Shown here: piece by piece, positions 27,392 through 36,561 of the stretch
Layout: every line of letters starts with the position of its first letter
Position numbering within the stretch: position 1 is the stretch's first letter
Assembly: GCF_014647495.1 (NCBI RefSeq)
Contig: NZ_BMPH01000001.1
Location: forward strand, 62,001 to 126,000
Length of the DNA stretch: 64,000 nucleotides
Origin: Glutamicibacter protophormiae
Lineage (GTDB): Bacteria > Actinomycetota > Actinomycetes > Actinomycetales > Micrococcaceae
Reading direction: 5' to 3'
The notes under the pieces: model-generated
What the model saw: only the letters and a program-made list of their open reading frames with translations
What the model was told of the DNA's origin: nothing
The model's database searches: none
Program-made: the position numbers and the translations under genes

Positions 27392-28087
27392 ATTTCCGAA
27401 GCGTATGCACCCACCCCTCGGATCCAATCAGCGCTGCCTCCAAGGCCTCCAGGAACTGCAGCGCGTACGACGGGGCGGCGGCCTCAGCTGGTGGCACCGC
27501 TCGCTCGCCCCCCTTATTGCGGGTCTGGCGGAATCGTTCGCAGGCTCGTCATCGATTGACGCGTGGCAGGCGCCATCCCCTGGTGGATCCAGATGCCATC
27601 AATTCCGACCCCGTCGAAGACCTCGTCGACGCGGCGTGGGGGAGGGGGCACTGTCCGCCAGCAGGCGGTTCAGTAGCGGAAGAGCCACGCGGCTTGCCGC
27701 CTCCGTGATCTGTTGGAGTTTTCCTATTCGCCAACCGGTGGTCCGGGGTGGCCCATTGACCATGTTTGACTCGGGCCGGGCGGCGGTAGGTGGTTGAAGT
27801 GTTGCAGTTGATGCGCCGCGCTCATTGTTGGCCATTGCGCGTTGCCGTTTTCTTTCGGGGATTGACGGACTGTTTGGCTGGAGGTTTTCCGTCTGGGGTT
27901 GCTGTGCGGGGATGGCATCCATGGGCGACTTGGTCCTTTCCAGGCTTTCGGGGGCGGGAGCAGGTTTTCAGGCCTCCTTTATCGCAGTTAGCCCGAGAAA
28001 GAGCCAAGCCGGAATGCGGTGGTGACGAACGACACGTGCCCCGGATTCGCGTTCATGGTTACGCGTTGGTAATGTTGTATTTACCGA
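27392..28087. other. Spacer B between initiator tRNA copies 2 and 3, no supportable gene
   Basis: 696 bp with only small unconvincing frames on both strands. Apart from its two ends it does not visibly match the first spacer. Confidence 0.6.
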
Positions 28088-28161
28088 CGCGGGGTGGAGC
28101 AGTTCGGTAGCTCGCCGGGCTCATAACCCGGAGGTCAGAGGTTCAAATCCTCTCCCCGCCA
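28088..28161 (+). tRNA. Initiator tRNA-fMet (CAT), copy 3
   Basis: Same 74 bases as the other copies. Here the next three bases are CCA (28162-28164), so the 3' end is encoded, unlike copies 1 and 2. Confidence 0.95.
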
Positions 28162-28169
28162 CCAAGGTG

Positions 28170-28196
28170 AATGGAGATCCGAAAGGGTCTCCATTT
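28170..28196 (+). terminator. Terminator after tRNA-fMet copy 3
   Basis: AATGGAGATCC-GAAA-GGGTCTCCATT, with one T:G pair, followed by TT. The sequence differs from the other two but the GAAA loop is the same. Confidence 0.75.
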
Positions 28197-28263
28197 TGCT
28201 TTTCCCCGTGAAGCTTCCTTCCGGAACCAGTTCGCGGGAATGCGCTTCACCACTTGCCGGGAA

Positions 28264-28328
28264 CTGAAAAAAAGGGGGCTCCCCCTTGGCTGACCTCGAA
28301 CGGTCTTGCCAAGGGGGAGCCCCCTTTT
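28264..28328. terminator. Bidirectional terminator, mainly for the PspA-like gene
   Basis: Perfect 21-bp arms (28270-28290 with 28308-28328), with an A-run on one side and TTTT on the other. Between the tRNA terminator and this hairpin (28197-28263) I see nothing. Confidence 0.85.
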
Positions 28329-28352
28329 CCCGGTGATGACCCCGGCCGGCGC

Positions 28353-29084
28353 TTAGCCTTCCAGCTGGCCCGTTTGCTTGGCCTTCAACGCGGCCAATCG
28401 GGCCTCTACCTCGGTCTGCTCCCCGAGATCTTCCAGCGATTCGAACTGTGCATCCAAGCTGGAGGATGCGAGCTCTGCGGCGCCGCGGACACGAGCCTCT
28501 TCGCGACGGACCTTTTCCTCGAAGCGGCCGATTTCGCTGGACGGATCCATGATGTTGACGGCCTTGACCGCCTCATTGACCTGGTTCTGGGCGTGGGCCG
28601 CCTTGGAACGGGCGATCAGCTCATCGCGCTTGCTGGACAGCTCGGTGCGCTTCTCCTTCATCTGGTTCAGGCCGGTCTTCAGCTTCTCGACGATTTCACG
28701 CTGTGAAGCGATCGTCGGCTCGGCAGTCTTCATCTCCGATTCCGACTGCATCTGGCGCTGGATGGCCACCTTGGCCAAGTTGTCGAACTTGGCCGCGTCA
28801 GCGGCGTTTCCTGCGCTGCGGAACTCATCAGCCTTGTTGGAGGCGGCCAAGGCCTTGGTGCCCCAATCCGCAGCGGCCTGCTGGTCTTCCTTGTAATCGT
28901 CTTCGATCATTCGCAAGTTGCCGATGGTCTGGGCAATGGCCTGCTCGGCTTCGGCGATGTTGTCGTTGTAGTCCCGAACCATCTGATCCATCATCTTCTG
29001 GGGATCTTCTGCGGAATCAAGCAGTGCGTTGATGTTGGCTTTCGCCAGCTGGGAGATACGTCCGAAAATTGACTGTTTGGTCAT
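28353..29084 (-). CDS. PspA/IM30 family protein
   Basis: 243 residues, almost wholly alpha-helical coiled coil. Starts MTKQSIFGRISQLAKANINALLDSAEDPQKMM, the membrane-binding amphipathic helix and conserved EDP segment of PspA/Vipp1. These ESCRT-III-like proteins assemble on the inner membrane face under envelope stress. It lies 74 bp downstream of the TPM-domain gene on the same strand, and relatives of the two are often neighbours. Confidence 0.92.
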   Translation of the reverse strand: MTKQSIFGRISQLAKANINALLDSAEDPQKMMDQMVRDYNDNIAEAEQAIAQTIGNLRMIEDDYKEDQQAAADWGTKALAASNKADEFRSAGNAADAAKFDNLAKVAIQRQMQSESEMKTAEPTIASQREIVEKLKTGLNQMKEKRTELSSKRDELIARSKAAHAQNQVNEAVKAVNIMDPSSEIGRFEEKVRREEARVRGAAELASSSLDAQFESLEDLGEQTEVEARLAALKAKQTGQLEG

Positions 29085-29158
29085 GGTTGGCTCGTCCTGT
29101 CTGATTGATGATTATGAAATCGGGTCGTGCACACTGTCAAAATCTCTTGGCCGTCCGG

Positions 29159-31219
29159 CTAGAAGCTGCCGCCGCTTCCACCGAAGCCGCCGCCGTCCCC
29201 TCCTCCGAAGCCTCCTCCGAAGCCTCCTCCGAAGCCGCCGAAGCCGCCGCCGCCGAACATCCCGCCGCCGTCGCCGTTGTTGCCGCCGTGGCCGCCATGG
29301 AGGATGGAATCGATGAGAATGCCGCCCAGCACCGCGCCGCCGATACCGTCGAACATGCCGCCGCGTCCGCGTCCTCGACCTCCATAGCCTCCACCGAAAT
29401 CGTCCCCGCCGCCGAAGCCGTTGACGTCCTGTTCAGCCATGCTTGCAGCCTGATCGGCCAGTTGGATCGCGCGCTGGGCGGATGCCACTGCGGCGGAAGG
29501 GTTGCGGCTGGACTGCGAACGGGCGTCGTCGTAGGCGCGCTGCGCTTCGGAAAGTCGGGTTCGCGCCGATGAACGTACGCCACCGCGACGGGCGCGGATG
29601 TAGTCTTCGGTGCCGTTGATCCGCGATTCGGCCGTATGCAGCAGGCTCTGCAGCTGCTCGCGAGCGGCCTGCTCCTGCTCTGCCTGGTTGCGCAAATTGG
29701 CCAGCGACGTCGCCAGCGGCTTGCTGGCTTCATTAAGCTGCGAAATCAGGGCTAGCGGGTTGTGTTTGCTGCCTAGCGACTTCTTGATGTTGTTCAAGGC
29801 GCTGAGCACACCGGCAACGGGGCCGGCCAGGTTGGGCTGGGAGCCATTATTCACCAGTGCCTGGGCCTGGGCTACATCTCGCGAGGCGAGCGCAACCGCC
29901 GATTCCAGATCGGATTCTGCCTGGCTCAGTGCCGTTGCGGACTTGTTGATGGCTTCCAGCAGGACTTCCGCCTGGTCCTGGGCTTCCTCCGCGTTCTGGA
30001 TCAGCAGTGCGGCGTTTGCCCGGTCGCTGCCCAGCTGCTCGGATGCCTGCTTCAGCGCCGAGGCGGCGAAACTCAGGCGATCAGAGGCCTGCTTTGCGTT
30101 GTCCAGGATTTGCGATACCGCGGACTGGTCGTACCTGTCGGTGAGCTGTTCAAGGATGGCAACCCGTGCGGAGAGCTGCTGATTCAGGGGTTCCTGCTCG
30201 GCGGCTACTTCGGTGATCCGGGTTTCTGCGTTCTGCTCCAACTGGCGCAGTTTCCTGAAGTCGTCGGCGTGCTTCTGCAACGTCTCATTGACCTGTCCGC
30301 AACGATTGATGATTTCGCCGAGCCAGGAGCGCTGCTCCTGTTCCGTGTCCGGGATGTCATCATCCAACTGCTGCTGCAGCCGGAATGATTCGGACAGGTG
30401 CTGCTTGGCCTGGACCAGGTCCTGGGTGAATACCTCGATGGATTCTTTGCCGTATTGGGCTTCGGCGAATCCCAGCTCCTGCTCTGAGGAGCGAATCGAG
30501 TCATCTGCTGCGACAAGCAGCTGGTCGGCTTGGCGGCGCAGCTGGTCCAACGGAACGAGTTGTTGCTGCGGCATGCCAGGGAAACCGGGACCCTGTCCCG
30601 TTGGCAACTGCGCAGACTTCGTCTTTCCGCGGCGGCTCAACACCATGAACGCGAGGACAGCGCCACCGGCGATGATGATCATGACCCAGAAGAAGCTGAA
30701 ACCAGACGAGGAACTGGACGAACCGCTGCCGGCCAAGGTTCCGCTGTCGAAAGCCTCAATGCCTGAGATAGCTCCCTCTGCCGCCCCCAGCCAATCGTCA
30801 TCGCTTAAGGCCGGTAGTACTTCATTCGAAAAGATCTCTTGGCGGTAATCATCGAGGGGGCTTTTGTCGGAAGTACCCAGGAATGCCTGGCGGCTTTCGG
30901 TTCCGACAACCAAAATGGCATCATTTGTGCCCATGTTCTTCTTGTTGAAAACTGCTTCGGCCCACTTCTGGGGATTCTCTGGGCTGGTGAACTCATCGAC
31001 GTAGATGGCGAACAGGCTGTACCCAGTAGCCTTGCGCAGCTGCGCAATCTGGTTTTCCAGCTGTGGCACATCTGAACCAAGTACGTTTGAATTGTCGACA
31101 ACGAAGTCCCCGGGAGGTATCGTGACCGGAGATTCCGCCATGGCCGGCGAGGTCAAACCCACCGCAGCCACCGAGGCCAATAGGGCTCCGGCCAATATTC
31201 GCCGAGCTTTGCTACTCAT
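29159..31219 (-). CDS. TPM-domain secreted/membrane protein with glycine-rich tail
   Basis: 686 residues. Signal peptide (MSSKARRILAGALLASVAAVGLTSPAMA|ES), TPM_phosphatase domain (~35-160: DNSNVLGSDVPQLENQI ... FAIYVDEFTSPEN ... DAILVVGTESRQAFLG), Ser-rich linker, one transmembrane helix (~178-198), then ~400 residues of cytosolic coiled coil and a C-terminal run of GGGFGG repeats. TPM domains are linked to membrane-protein repair or phosphatase activity. The coiled coil may interact with the PspA-like neighbour (inference). Confidence 0.88.
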   Translation of the reverse strand: MSSKARRILAGALLASVAAVGLTSPAMAESPVTIPPGDFVVDNSNVLGSDVPQLENQIAQLRKATGYSLFAIYVDEFTSPENPQKWAEAVFNKKNMGTNDAILVVGTESRQAFLGTSDKSPLDDYRQEIFSNEVLPALSDDDWLGAAEGAISGIEAFDSGTLAGSGSSSSSSGFSFFWVMIIIAGGAVLAFMVLSRRGKTKSAQLPTGQGPGFPGMPQQQLVPLDQLRRQADQLLVAADDSIRSSEQELGFAEAQYGKESIEVFTQDLVQAKQHLSESFRLQQQLDDDIPDTEQEQRSWLGEIINRCGQVNETLQKHADDFRKLRQLEQNAETRITEVAAEQEPLNQQLSARVAILEQLTDRYDQSAVSQILDNAKQASDRLSFAASALKQASEQLGSDRANAALLIQNAEEAQDQAEVLLEAINKSATALSQAESDLESAVALASRDVAQAQALVNNGSQPNLAGPVAGVLSALNNIKKSLGSKHNPLALISQLNEASKPLATSLANLRNQAEQEQAAREQLQSLLHTAESRINGTEDYIRARRGGVRSSARTRLSEAQRAYDDARSQSSRNPSAAVASAQRAIQLADQAASMAEQDVNGFGGGDDFGGGYGGRGRGRGGMFDGIGGAVLGGILIDSILHGGHGGNNGDGGGMFGGGGFGGFGGGFGGGFGGGDGGGFGGSGGSF

Positions 31220-31458
31220 GCTTTCCCACCTGAACTGCTACGTCGAACTAAAACCAAGGGCGATACCCCGATTTGGTAAATACAGGAAGCCGTATTCACA
31301 CTTCGAATTGATTCTATTTGCCCCAGTGAAGCACGTCTATGACATTCAGCTTCCAGAATAGTTAACTCACAGGGGGCGCTAAGTTTGTGCAGTTTCATGC
31401 CACAGAACGCAACGGAATAATTGAAGTCAAGAGATCCTAGAGCTGAAAGAGACGAACA

Positions 31459-33015
31459 ATGAGCCAGAACCCGAACGAGCCAAGCGACAACAACGCAGAC
31501 GGCTCTGCTCAGTCGGGAAACAATCCCGATGCCACCGTGCCGGCTTCGTCTGAGCCGACAGTCAACGTTCCCCGGGTCGGCCAGACCCCCCAGGGCAACG
31601 ATCAGCCAACAGACGCCTACCCGCATGCCAATCGCGGCGAAGACGCTACCTCGGAATACCAGCCAGCCCAGCATGCCGGGCCAGGAGCCTCATACAACTA
31701 CACGAATGCCTCGGACAACACGTCGAACGCCGCCTACGGTTCGGGATACTCCGCGCCGCAGTCGCAGCACGTGAACTACCCGGTGCCGCCTGAACGCAAG
31801 CCATCGGACAAGAAGACCTTCACCGGAACCACCTTGATCTCCGGCATGGTCGCGGCCGCCTTGGTTGGCGGCCTGACCGCGGCGGGAACGAGCTACTTCC
31901 TGTCGGATACGGGAAGCACCGGCGGCACCACCACCCCCGCCCCGCAGGCAGGGGTTGTCATCAACAATCCCGACTCCGTCACCGAAGTCACTGCGGCGGC
32001 GGCCAAGGCCAGCCCCAGCGTGGTGACCATCGAGGTCTCCGGCAGTGGATCCAGCGGATCCGGTTCGGGCATCATCTTGGACAAGGACGGACATATTCTG
32101 ACGAACACCCACGTGGTGACGCTTGGCGGCAAGGTCGCCAACCCGGACATTTCGGTGCAAACCAACGACGGACAGGTCTATAACGCCAAGGTCGTCGGCA
32201 CCGACCCGATGTCGGATCTGGCCGTGATCAAGATCGAGGCGAGCAACCTTGTCCCGGCAACCCTCGGCAGCTCTGCTGACCTGAACGTTGGCGATACATC
32301 GGTAGCCATCGGTGCACCCCTGGGACTGAGCGGTACGGTGACCGACGGCATCATCTCGACACTGAATCGCACGATCTCCATCGCGTCCTCCGCCGTGCCT
32401 GAGAATACCGCGCCGGAAAGCAACGGCGACAACGGAAGCCAGTTCAACTTCCAGTTCCCGGGAGAAGAGCAGCAGCAGAGTTCGGCTGGCACCATCTTCG
32501 TCAACGTCATCCAGACCGACGCGGCCATCAACCACGGCAACTCGGGCGGCGCGCTGGTCAACGCGAAGGGCGAAATCATCGGCGTCAATGTCGCGATCGC
32601 CTCGGCGGGCGGCACCGAGGACTCGGGTTCCATCGGGGTCGGCTTCGCCATCCCGATCGACTACGCCAAGCGCATCGCAAACGACCTGATCGCCAACGGC
32701 ACCGCCACCCATGGCCTGCTGGGCGCCACCGTCCAGGCCACGGCCGGAGCCAAGGATTCTTCTGGCACCGCCACAACGTCCTTCTCGGTGGGCGCCACCA
32801 TCGTGGATGTGACCAAGGGGTCGGCTGCGGAAAAGGCCGGCCTGAAGTCCGGGGACGTCATCACGTCGGTCAACGGCCGCGCGGTCCGCGATTCGCAGAC
32901 CGTTACAGCTGCAATCCGCGAGGTGCCAGCTGGCGGCGAGGCGAAGATCACCTACCTGCGCAGCGGGCAGGAGAATACCGCAACGGCCACCGTGGGATCG
33001 TTGAGCAGCAAGTAA
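31459..33015 (+). CDS. HtrA/DegP-type trypsin-like serine protease with PDZ domain
   Basis: 518 residues. A cytosolic disordered N-terminus rich in Asn/Gln/Pro (1-115), one membrane helix (~122-145, LISGMVAAALVGGLTAAGTS), then a trypsin-like domain with the catalytic triad His ~218 (TNTHVV), Asp ~253 (MSDLAVIKI) and Ser ~363 (NHGNSGGAL), and one PDZ domain (~415-510, VTKGSAAEKAGLKSGDVITS). An envelope quality-control protease. It is divergent from the TPM gene across a 239-bp gap that should hold both promoters. Confidence 0.95.
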   Translation: MSQNPNEPSDNNADGSAQSGNNPDATVPASSEPTVNVPRVGQTPQGNDQPTDAYPHANRGEDATSEYQPAQHAGPGASYNYTNASDNTSNAAYGSGYSAPQSQHVNYPVPPERKPSDKKTFTGTTLISGMVAAALVGGLTAAGTSYFLSDTGSTGGTTTPAPQAGVVINNPDSVTEVTAAAAKASPSVVTIEVSGSGSSGSGSGIILDKDGHILTNTHVVTLGGKVANPDISVQTNDGQVYNAKVVGTDPMSDLAVIKIEASNLVPATLGSSADLNVGDTSVAIGAPLGLSGTVTDGIISTLNRTISIASSAVPENTAPESNGDNGSQFNFQFPGEEQQQSSAGTIFVNVIQTDAAINHGNSGGALVNAKGEIIGVNVAIASAGGTEDSGSIGVGFAIPIDYAKRIANDLIANGTATHGLLGATVQATAGAKDSSGTATTSFSVGATIVDVTKGSAAEKAGLKSGDVITSVNGRAVRDSQTVTAAIREVPAGGEAKITYLRSGQENTATATVGSLSSK

Positions 33016-33051
33016 ATATGACTCCGAGAGTCGTCATATCGTCATTGTGAG

Positions 33052-33098
33052 ACACGTGACGCGGTCTGGTGATTAACCAACCGCGTCACGTGTTGTTC
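33052..33098 (+). terminator. Terminator after the htrA-type gene
   Basis: ACACGTGACGCGGT (33052-33065) pairs with ACCGCGTCACGTGT (33080-33093), followed by TGTTC. Confidence 0.8.
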
Positions 33099-33214
33099 TC
33101 TGAGCGATAAACGGCAATGGCATCGCCGTTCGTGGATACGATAGATGCAGATGAGATCTTCCGGCGCCTGGCGCACAGTGCGGCCGGATTACCCGAACTT
33201 CGAGGAAGGCGCGA

Positions 33215-34036
33215 ATGAGCGACGCGAGCACTACGCCACTGACCATCGTGGTCCTGGTCAAACATGTTCCAGATGTCCAGTTTGACCGGCACATCGACCA
33301 GGATTCCCTGCGGCTGGACCGTACCGAGTCGGTTCTTTCGGAACTAGACGAGTACGCCGTCGAGGCGGCCCTCGCCATCGTTGAGGACAACGGGGGATTC
33401 GCGGCCGGCCACCAGGTCATCGCGGCGACCATGGGTTCCGGCAGTTCGGTGAACTCGGTGAAGAAGGCGCTGCAGATGGGTGCCTCCTCGGGGCTGCACC
33501 TGAATGATGCTGCGCTCGCCGGGTCGGACGCCGTGGCCACTTCCAGGGCCCTGGCTGCCCTGGTGCGGCACGTACCCGATGCGGATCTGGTGATCACCGG
33601 CATGGCTTCCACCGATGCTGAAACCTCGGTCGTTCCGGCGCAGCTCGCCGAGCTGCTCGGCTTCGCCCAGCTGACCCATGCGGCATCGGTGGCTTTCGAT
33701 GCCTCGGTCCGTGAGCTGACCGTCGAACGAGACCACCTCAACCAACGTGTGACGCTCAAGGCAGGGCTTCCCGCCGTGCTGTCGGTCACCGACCAGGCCA
33801 ACGATCCCCGCTATCCGAACTTCAAGGGCATCATGGCCGCGAAGAAGAAGAAGATCGTGGAAGTCGATCTGGCCGCGATCGGCCTGGCTGCGCAGGACGT
33901 CGGGGCCGAAGGTTCCACCACTTCCGTGCTGGCCGCCGAACAACGACCTGCCCGGCCGGCCGGCACCATCATCAATGACAGCGGTGAAGCGGGCATTGCC
34001 CTCGTCGACTTCCTTGCCGAACAGAAGCTGATCTAA
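33215..34036 (+). CDS. etfB: Electron transfer flavoprotein beta subunit
   Basis: 273 residues. Forms the ETF heterodimer with EtfA and binds AMP, passing electrons from acyl-CoA and other dehydrogenases. Family N-terminus TIVVLVKHVPDVQFDRHID, and the recognition-loop/AMP-binding region LAALVRHVPDADLVITGMASTDAETSVVPAQLAELLG. Start ATG with GAAGG 6 bases upstream. EtfA begins 14 bp after its stop. Confidence 0.94.
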   Translation: MSDASTTPLTIVVLVKHVPDVQFDRHIDQDSLRLDRTESVLSELDEYAVEAALAIVEDNGGFAAGHQVIAATMGSGSSVNSVKKALQMGASSGLHLNDAALAGSDAVATSRALAALVRHVPDADLVITGMASTDAETSVVPAQLAELLGFAQLTHAASVAFDASVRELTVERDHLNQRVTLKAGLPAVLSVTDQANDPRYPNFKGIMAAKKKKIVEVDLAAIGLAAQDVGAEGSTTSVLAAEQRPARPAGTIINDSGEAGIALVDFLAEQKLI

Positions 34037-34050
34037 GGACCTATTCGAAC

Positions 34051-34995
34051 ATGTCTTCTGCACTTGTATTTTTCTCCGATCTCAGCGCCGCCCCGGGCAA
34101 GGCACAGCGTGAGCTGCTGACCTTGGCCTCGCGCTTCCAGACCGCGGTGGTGGCCGCGGCCACCGAGATTTCCGCCGAGGCCCGCGACGTGATCGCCAGC
34201 TACGGCATCGGCACCGCCTTGCAGGCCGCCAACCCTGGACAGGGGTTCGGCGAGCATGAACTGGCAGTGCTGGATGCGGCGCTGCTGCAGACCGATGCCG
34301 ACCTGGTGCTGCTGGGCAACGACAGCTTCAGCCGCGAGCTCGGCGCGCGCATCGCGGTGCGCCGCAACGCGGCGATCGTCACCGACGTCGTCGACGTGTC
34401 CGCCGACCTGATTGCCACCAAGGACGAACTGGCTGGAAGCTACAGCGCGAGCGCCAAGTCCACCACCGGCGTGCTGATCGCCGCCGTCAAGCCGAACAGC
34501 ATCCAGGATGCGCCGGCTGGTTCCGCGGGAACCGTGCAGGTCAAGGAGCTGGACCTCGGCGCCGAGCAGGCGCCGAAGGTCAGTGTTGTCGGGGTGGAGG
34601 AGAAGGCTGTTTCCGAGCGCCCGTCGCTGGGCGAAGCCCGCGTGGTGGTCGCCGGCGGTCGCGGCGTCGACGGCGACTTCGGACCGCTGGAGGACCTTGC
34701 CGACGCGCTGGGCGCCGCCATTGGCGCCTCCCGCGCCGCGACCGACGCCGGATGGATTTCACATGACGCGCAGGTGGGCCAGACCGGCATCACCGTGTCG
34801 CCGCAGCTGTACATCTCCGCCGGAATCTCGGGGGCGATCCAGCAGAAGGCCGGAATGCAGACCAGCAAGTACATCATCGCGGTGAACAAGGACGTCGACG
34901 CGCCGGTCTTCGAGATCGCGGACCTGGGCATTGTCGGGGACCTGGCCAAGGTGCTGCCGCAGGCCGCCGCCGAGATCAGGCGCCGCCGAGCATGA
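34051..34995 (+). CDS. etfA: Electron transfer flavoprotein alpha subunit
   Basis: 314 residues. The C-terminal FAD-binding domain is clear: VVAGGRGVDGDFGPLEDLADALGAAIGASRAATDAGW, QVGQTGITVSPQLYISAGISGAIQ and NKDVDAPVFEIADLGIVGD. Completes the ETF pair. The last four bases (ATGA) overlap the start of the PIG-L deacetylase gene, so translation is coupled. Confidence 0.95.
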   Translation: MSSALVFFSDLSAAPGKAQRELLTLASRFQTAVVAAATEISAEARDVIASYGIGTALQAANPGQGFGEHELAVLDAALLQTDADLVLLGNDSFSRELGARIAVRRNAAIVTDVVDVSADLIATKDELAGSYSASAKSTTGVLIAAVKPNSIQDAPAGSAGTVQVKELDLGAEQAPKVSVVGVEEKAVSERPSLGEARVVVAGGRGVDGDFGPLEDLADALGAAIGASRAATDAGWISHDAQVGQTGITVSPQLYISAGISGAIQQKAGMQTSKYIIAVNKDVDAPVFEIADLGIVGDLAKVLPQAAAEIRRRRA

Positions 34996-35753
34996 TCGAC
35001 ACAACCCAATTCATCACGGCCCAGACCGAGCGGGTGCTGGCCTTCGCCGCCCACCCCGACGACCTGGACTTCGGCGCCGCCGGAACCATCGCCGCGCTGA
35101 CCGCAGCCGGTGTCGAGGTGCAGTATTGCATCATGACCGACGGGGATGCCGGCGGCTTCGACGAACGCGACCCGCAGGAAACCGCGCGCCTGCGCCACCA
35201 GGAGCAGACCGTTGCAGCTTCCAAGGTCGGTGTCAGCACGGTGCACTTCCTCGGCGAGCGTGACGGGTACCTGGAGCCCACCCATGAGGTCATCCGCAAG
35301 GTGGTGCGCCTGATCCGCCAGGTGCGTCCGAGCATTGTGATGGCCATGCATCCCGAGCGGAACTGGGACCGCATCCAGCGCTCGCATCCGGACCACCTGG
35401 CCTGCGGCGAAGCGGTCACCCGGGCGATCTACCCGGCGGTGGAGAACCCGTTCGCCTACCCGGAACTGGTGGCCGAGGAAGGCCTGGACGCCTACAAGGT
35501 GCCGTGGCTGTGGCTGTACGGCGCTCCGCGCGAGCGCGAGAACGGTTTCGTGGACATCACGCAGTTCTTCGGGCAGAAGATGGAGGCGTTGCGCGCGCAT
35601 TTCACCCAGCACCCCGACGTTGCCTCCATGGAGCGTTTCGTGGAGCGCCAGTGCCGGACGAATGCCGAACGCGGGGGATTGCCTGCCGCCGCGTTGGCCG
35701 AGTCCTTCCATCTGGTCGCCGTGAATGCGGACGACACGATTTCCGGCTTCTAG
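34992..35753 (+). CDS. PIG-L/LmbE family deacetylase
   Basis: 253 residues. Zinc-dependent N-acetylglucosaminyl-type deacetylase fold: FAAHPDDLDFGAAGTIAAL (AHPDD zinc/catalytic motif, ~residue 17) and the downstream HPDHLACGEAV zinc His. Relatives include MshB and Mca of mycothiol metabolism, but the substrate cannot be decided here. Start overlaps etfA (ATGA). A terminator follows 21 bp after the stop. Confidence 0.88.
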   Translation: MIDTTQFITAQTERVLAFAAHPDDLDFGAAGTIAALTAAGVEVQYCIMTDGDAGGFDERDPQETARLRHQEQTVAASKVGVSTVHFLGERDGYLEPTHEVIRKVVRLIRQVRPSIVMAMHPERNWDRIQRSHPDHLACGEAVTRAIYPAVENPFAYPELVAEEGLDAYKVPWLWLYGAPRERENGFVDITQFFGQKMEALRAHFTQHPDVASMERFVERQCRTNAERGGLPAAALAESFHLVAVNADDTISGF

Positions 35754-35774
35754 GACCGCAAGCCGGAACCGGAC

Positions 35775-35818
35775 AAAACATGAGGCGCGTTCCCTTTGGG
35801 GAACGCGCCTCATGTTTT
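35775..35818. terminator. Bidirectional terminator between convergent genes
   Basis: Perfect 20-bp arms (AAAACATGAGGCGCGTTCCC and complement) around a 4-base loop, with A-run and T-run ends. Confidence 0.9.
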
Positions 35819-35834
35819 GCGGCTTGGACGGCTG

Positions 35835-36440
35835 CTAGTCGTCCGCGCCCGGGGTGCTGGTGTCGCTGGCGCCGCTGTCCTGGGCGTCGGGAACTTCGGA
35901 TGCTCCAGGGTCCAGCGGCAGGTCCACCGATGCTTCGGTGTCCTCCGACGGGGCCGAAGGGATCGTGGATCCTTCGACGGTGATATGGATGGCCAGGACG
36001 TCGCCGGCCGGGGTCAAGCCCGCATCGACATCGTCGCCGGTGGACGAGGCGACAACGGACACTCCGGTTTCCTCATGGACGGCCCACACGACATACTGCT
36101 GGCCGTCGGCGAGGCCCGGCAGGCTGGTCAGGTCCACGCCGATGGCGTCTTCCGATGCGGAGGAGCTGAGGACGGCCTGTCCGCCGTTCTTGAGCTGGAT
36201 GGTCTGGATCACCGCGTCGTCGGCTTTGGCGGCTTTGGAAGCCTTGGGGCCGCCGTTGAGCAGCGAGAAGACCACGAGAGCGAGAACCGCAACGATCACG
36301 ACGCCAACAACACCGAGGATCCAGCGCTTCGGCCTGGAGTTCCTCTCGGCGCGTGAACTGCTGGCCACTTGGTCAACCAGGTCTAGACCCAGGTCTTCGT
36401 CCTGAGGCTCGTCGCGGTGCTGGGAATGGCTACCGTTCAT
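35835..36440 (-). CDS. Single-pass membrane protein with RskA-like (anti-sigma-K C-terminal) domain
   Basis: 201 residues from ATG 36440 (GGGAG 11 bases upstream); a TTG 10 codons earlier is possible. Hydrophilic N-terminus (~1-40), one transmembrane helix (WILGVVGVVIVAVLALVVFSLL), then an extracytoplasmic domain of RskA C-terminal type (GGQAVLSSSASEDAIGVDLTSLPGLADGQQYVVWAVHE) and an acidic Ser/Asp/Pro tail. No zinc-finger anti-sigma motif in the N-terminus and no sigma-factor gene nearby, so a true anti-sigma role is unproven. Confidence 0.72.
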   Translation of the reverse strand: MNGSHSQHRDEPQDEDLGLDLVDQVASSSRAERNSRPKRWILGVVGVVIVAVLALVVFSLLNGGPKASKAAKADDAVIQTIQLKNGGQAVLSSSASEDAIGVDLTSLPGLADGQQYVVWAVHEETGVSVVASSTGDDVDAGLTPAGDVLAIHITVEGSTIPSAPSEDTEASVDLPLDPGASEVPDAQDSGASDTSTPGADD

Positions 36441-36561
36441 TGTCTTGGTTTCTCCCGGGGTTGTGGTCAAAGTTCAATACCTGCGGATCAGCGGGCACAT
36501 ATCGAGCCTACTTTATAAAGATTGGGTAAACCTGTATACGTGGCCGTACTTCGCTGGTACT

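Noticed and set aside
26447-28087. Several open frames of 60-210 codons in the tRNA spacers
   Set aside because: They overlap each other on both strands, lack ribosome binding sites and family features, and their residue composition looks random.
26333-28161. tRNA cluster as an attachment site for a genomic island
   Set aside because: No integrase gene nearby and the similarities are explained by tRNA duplication.
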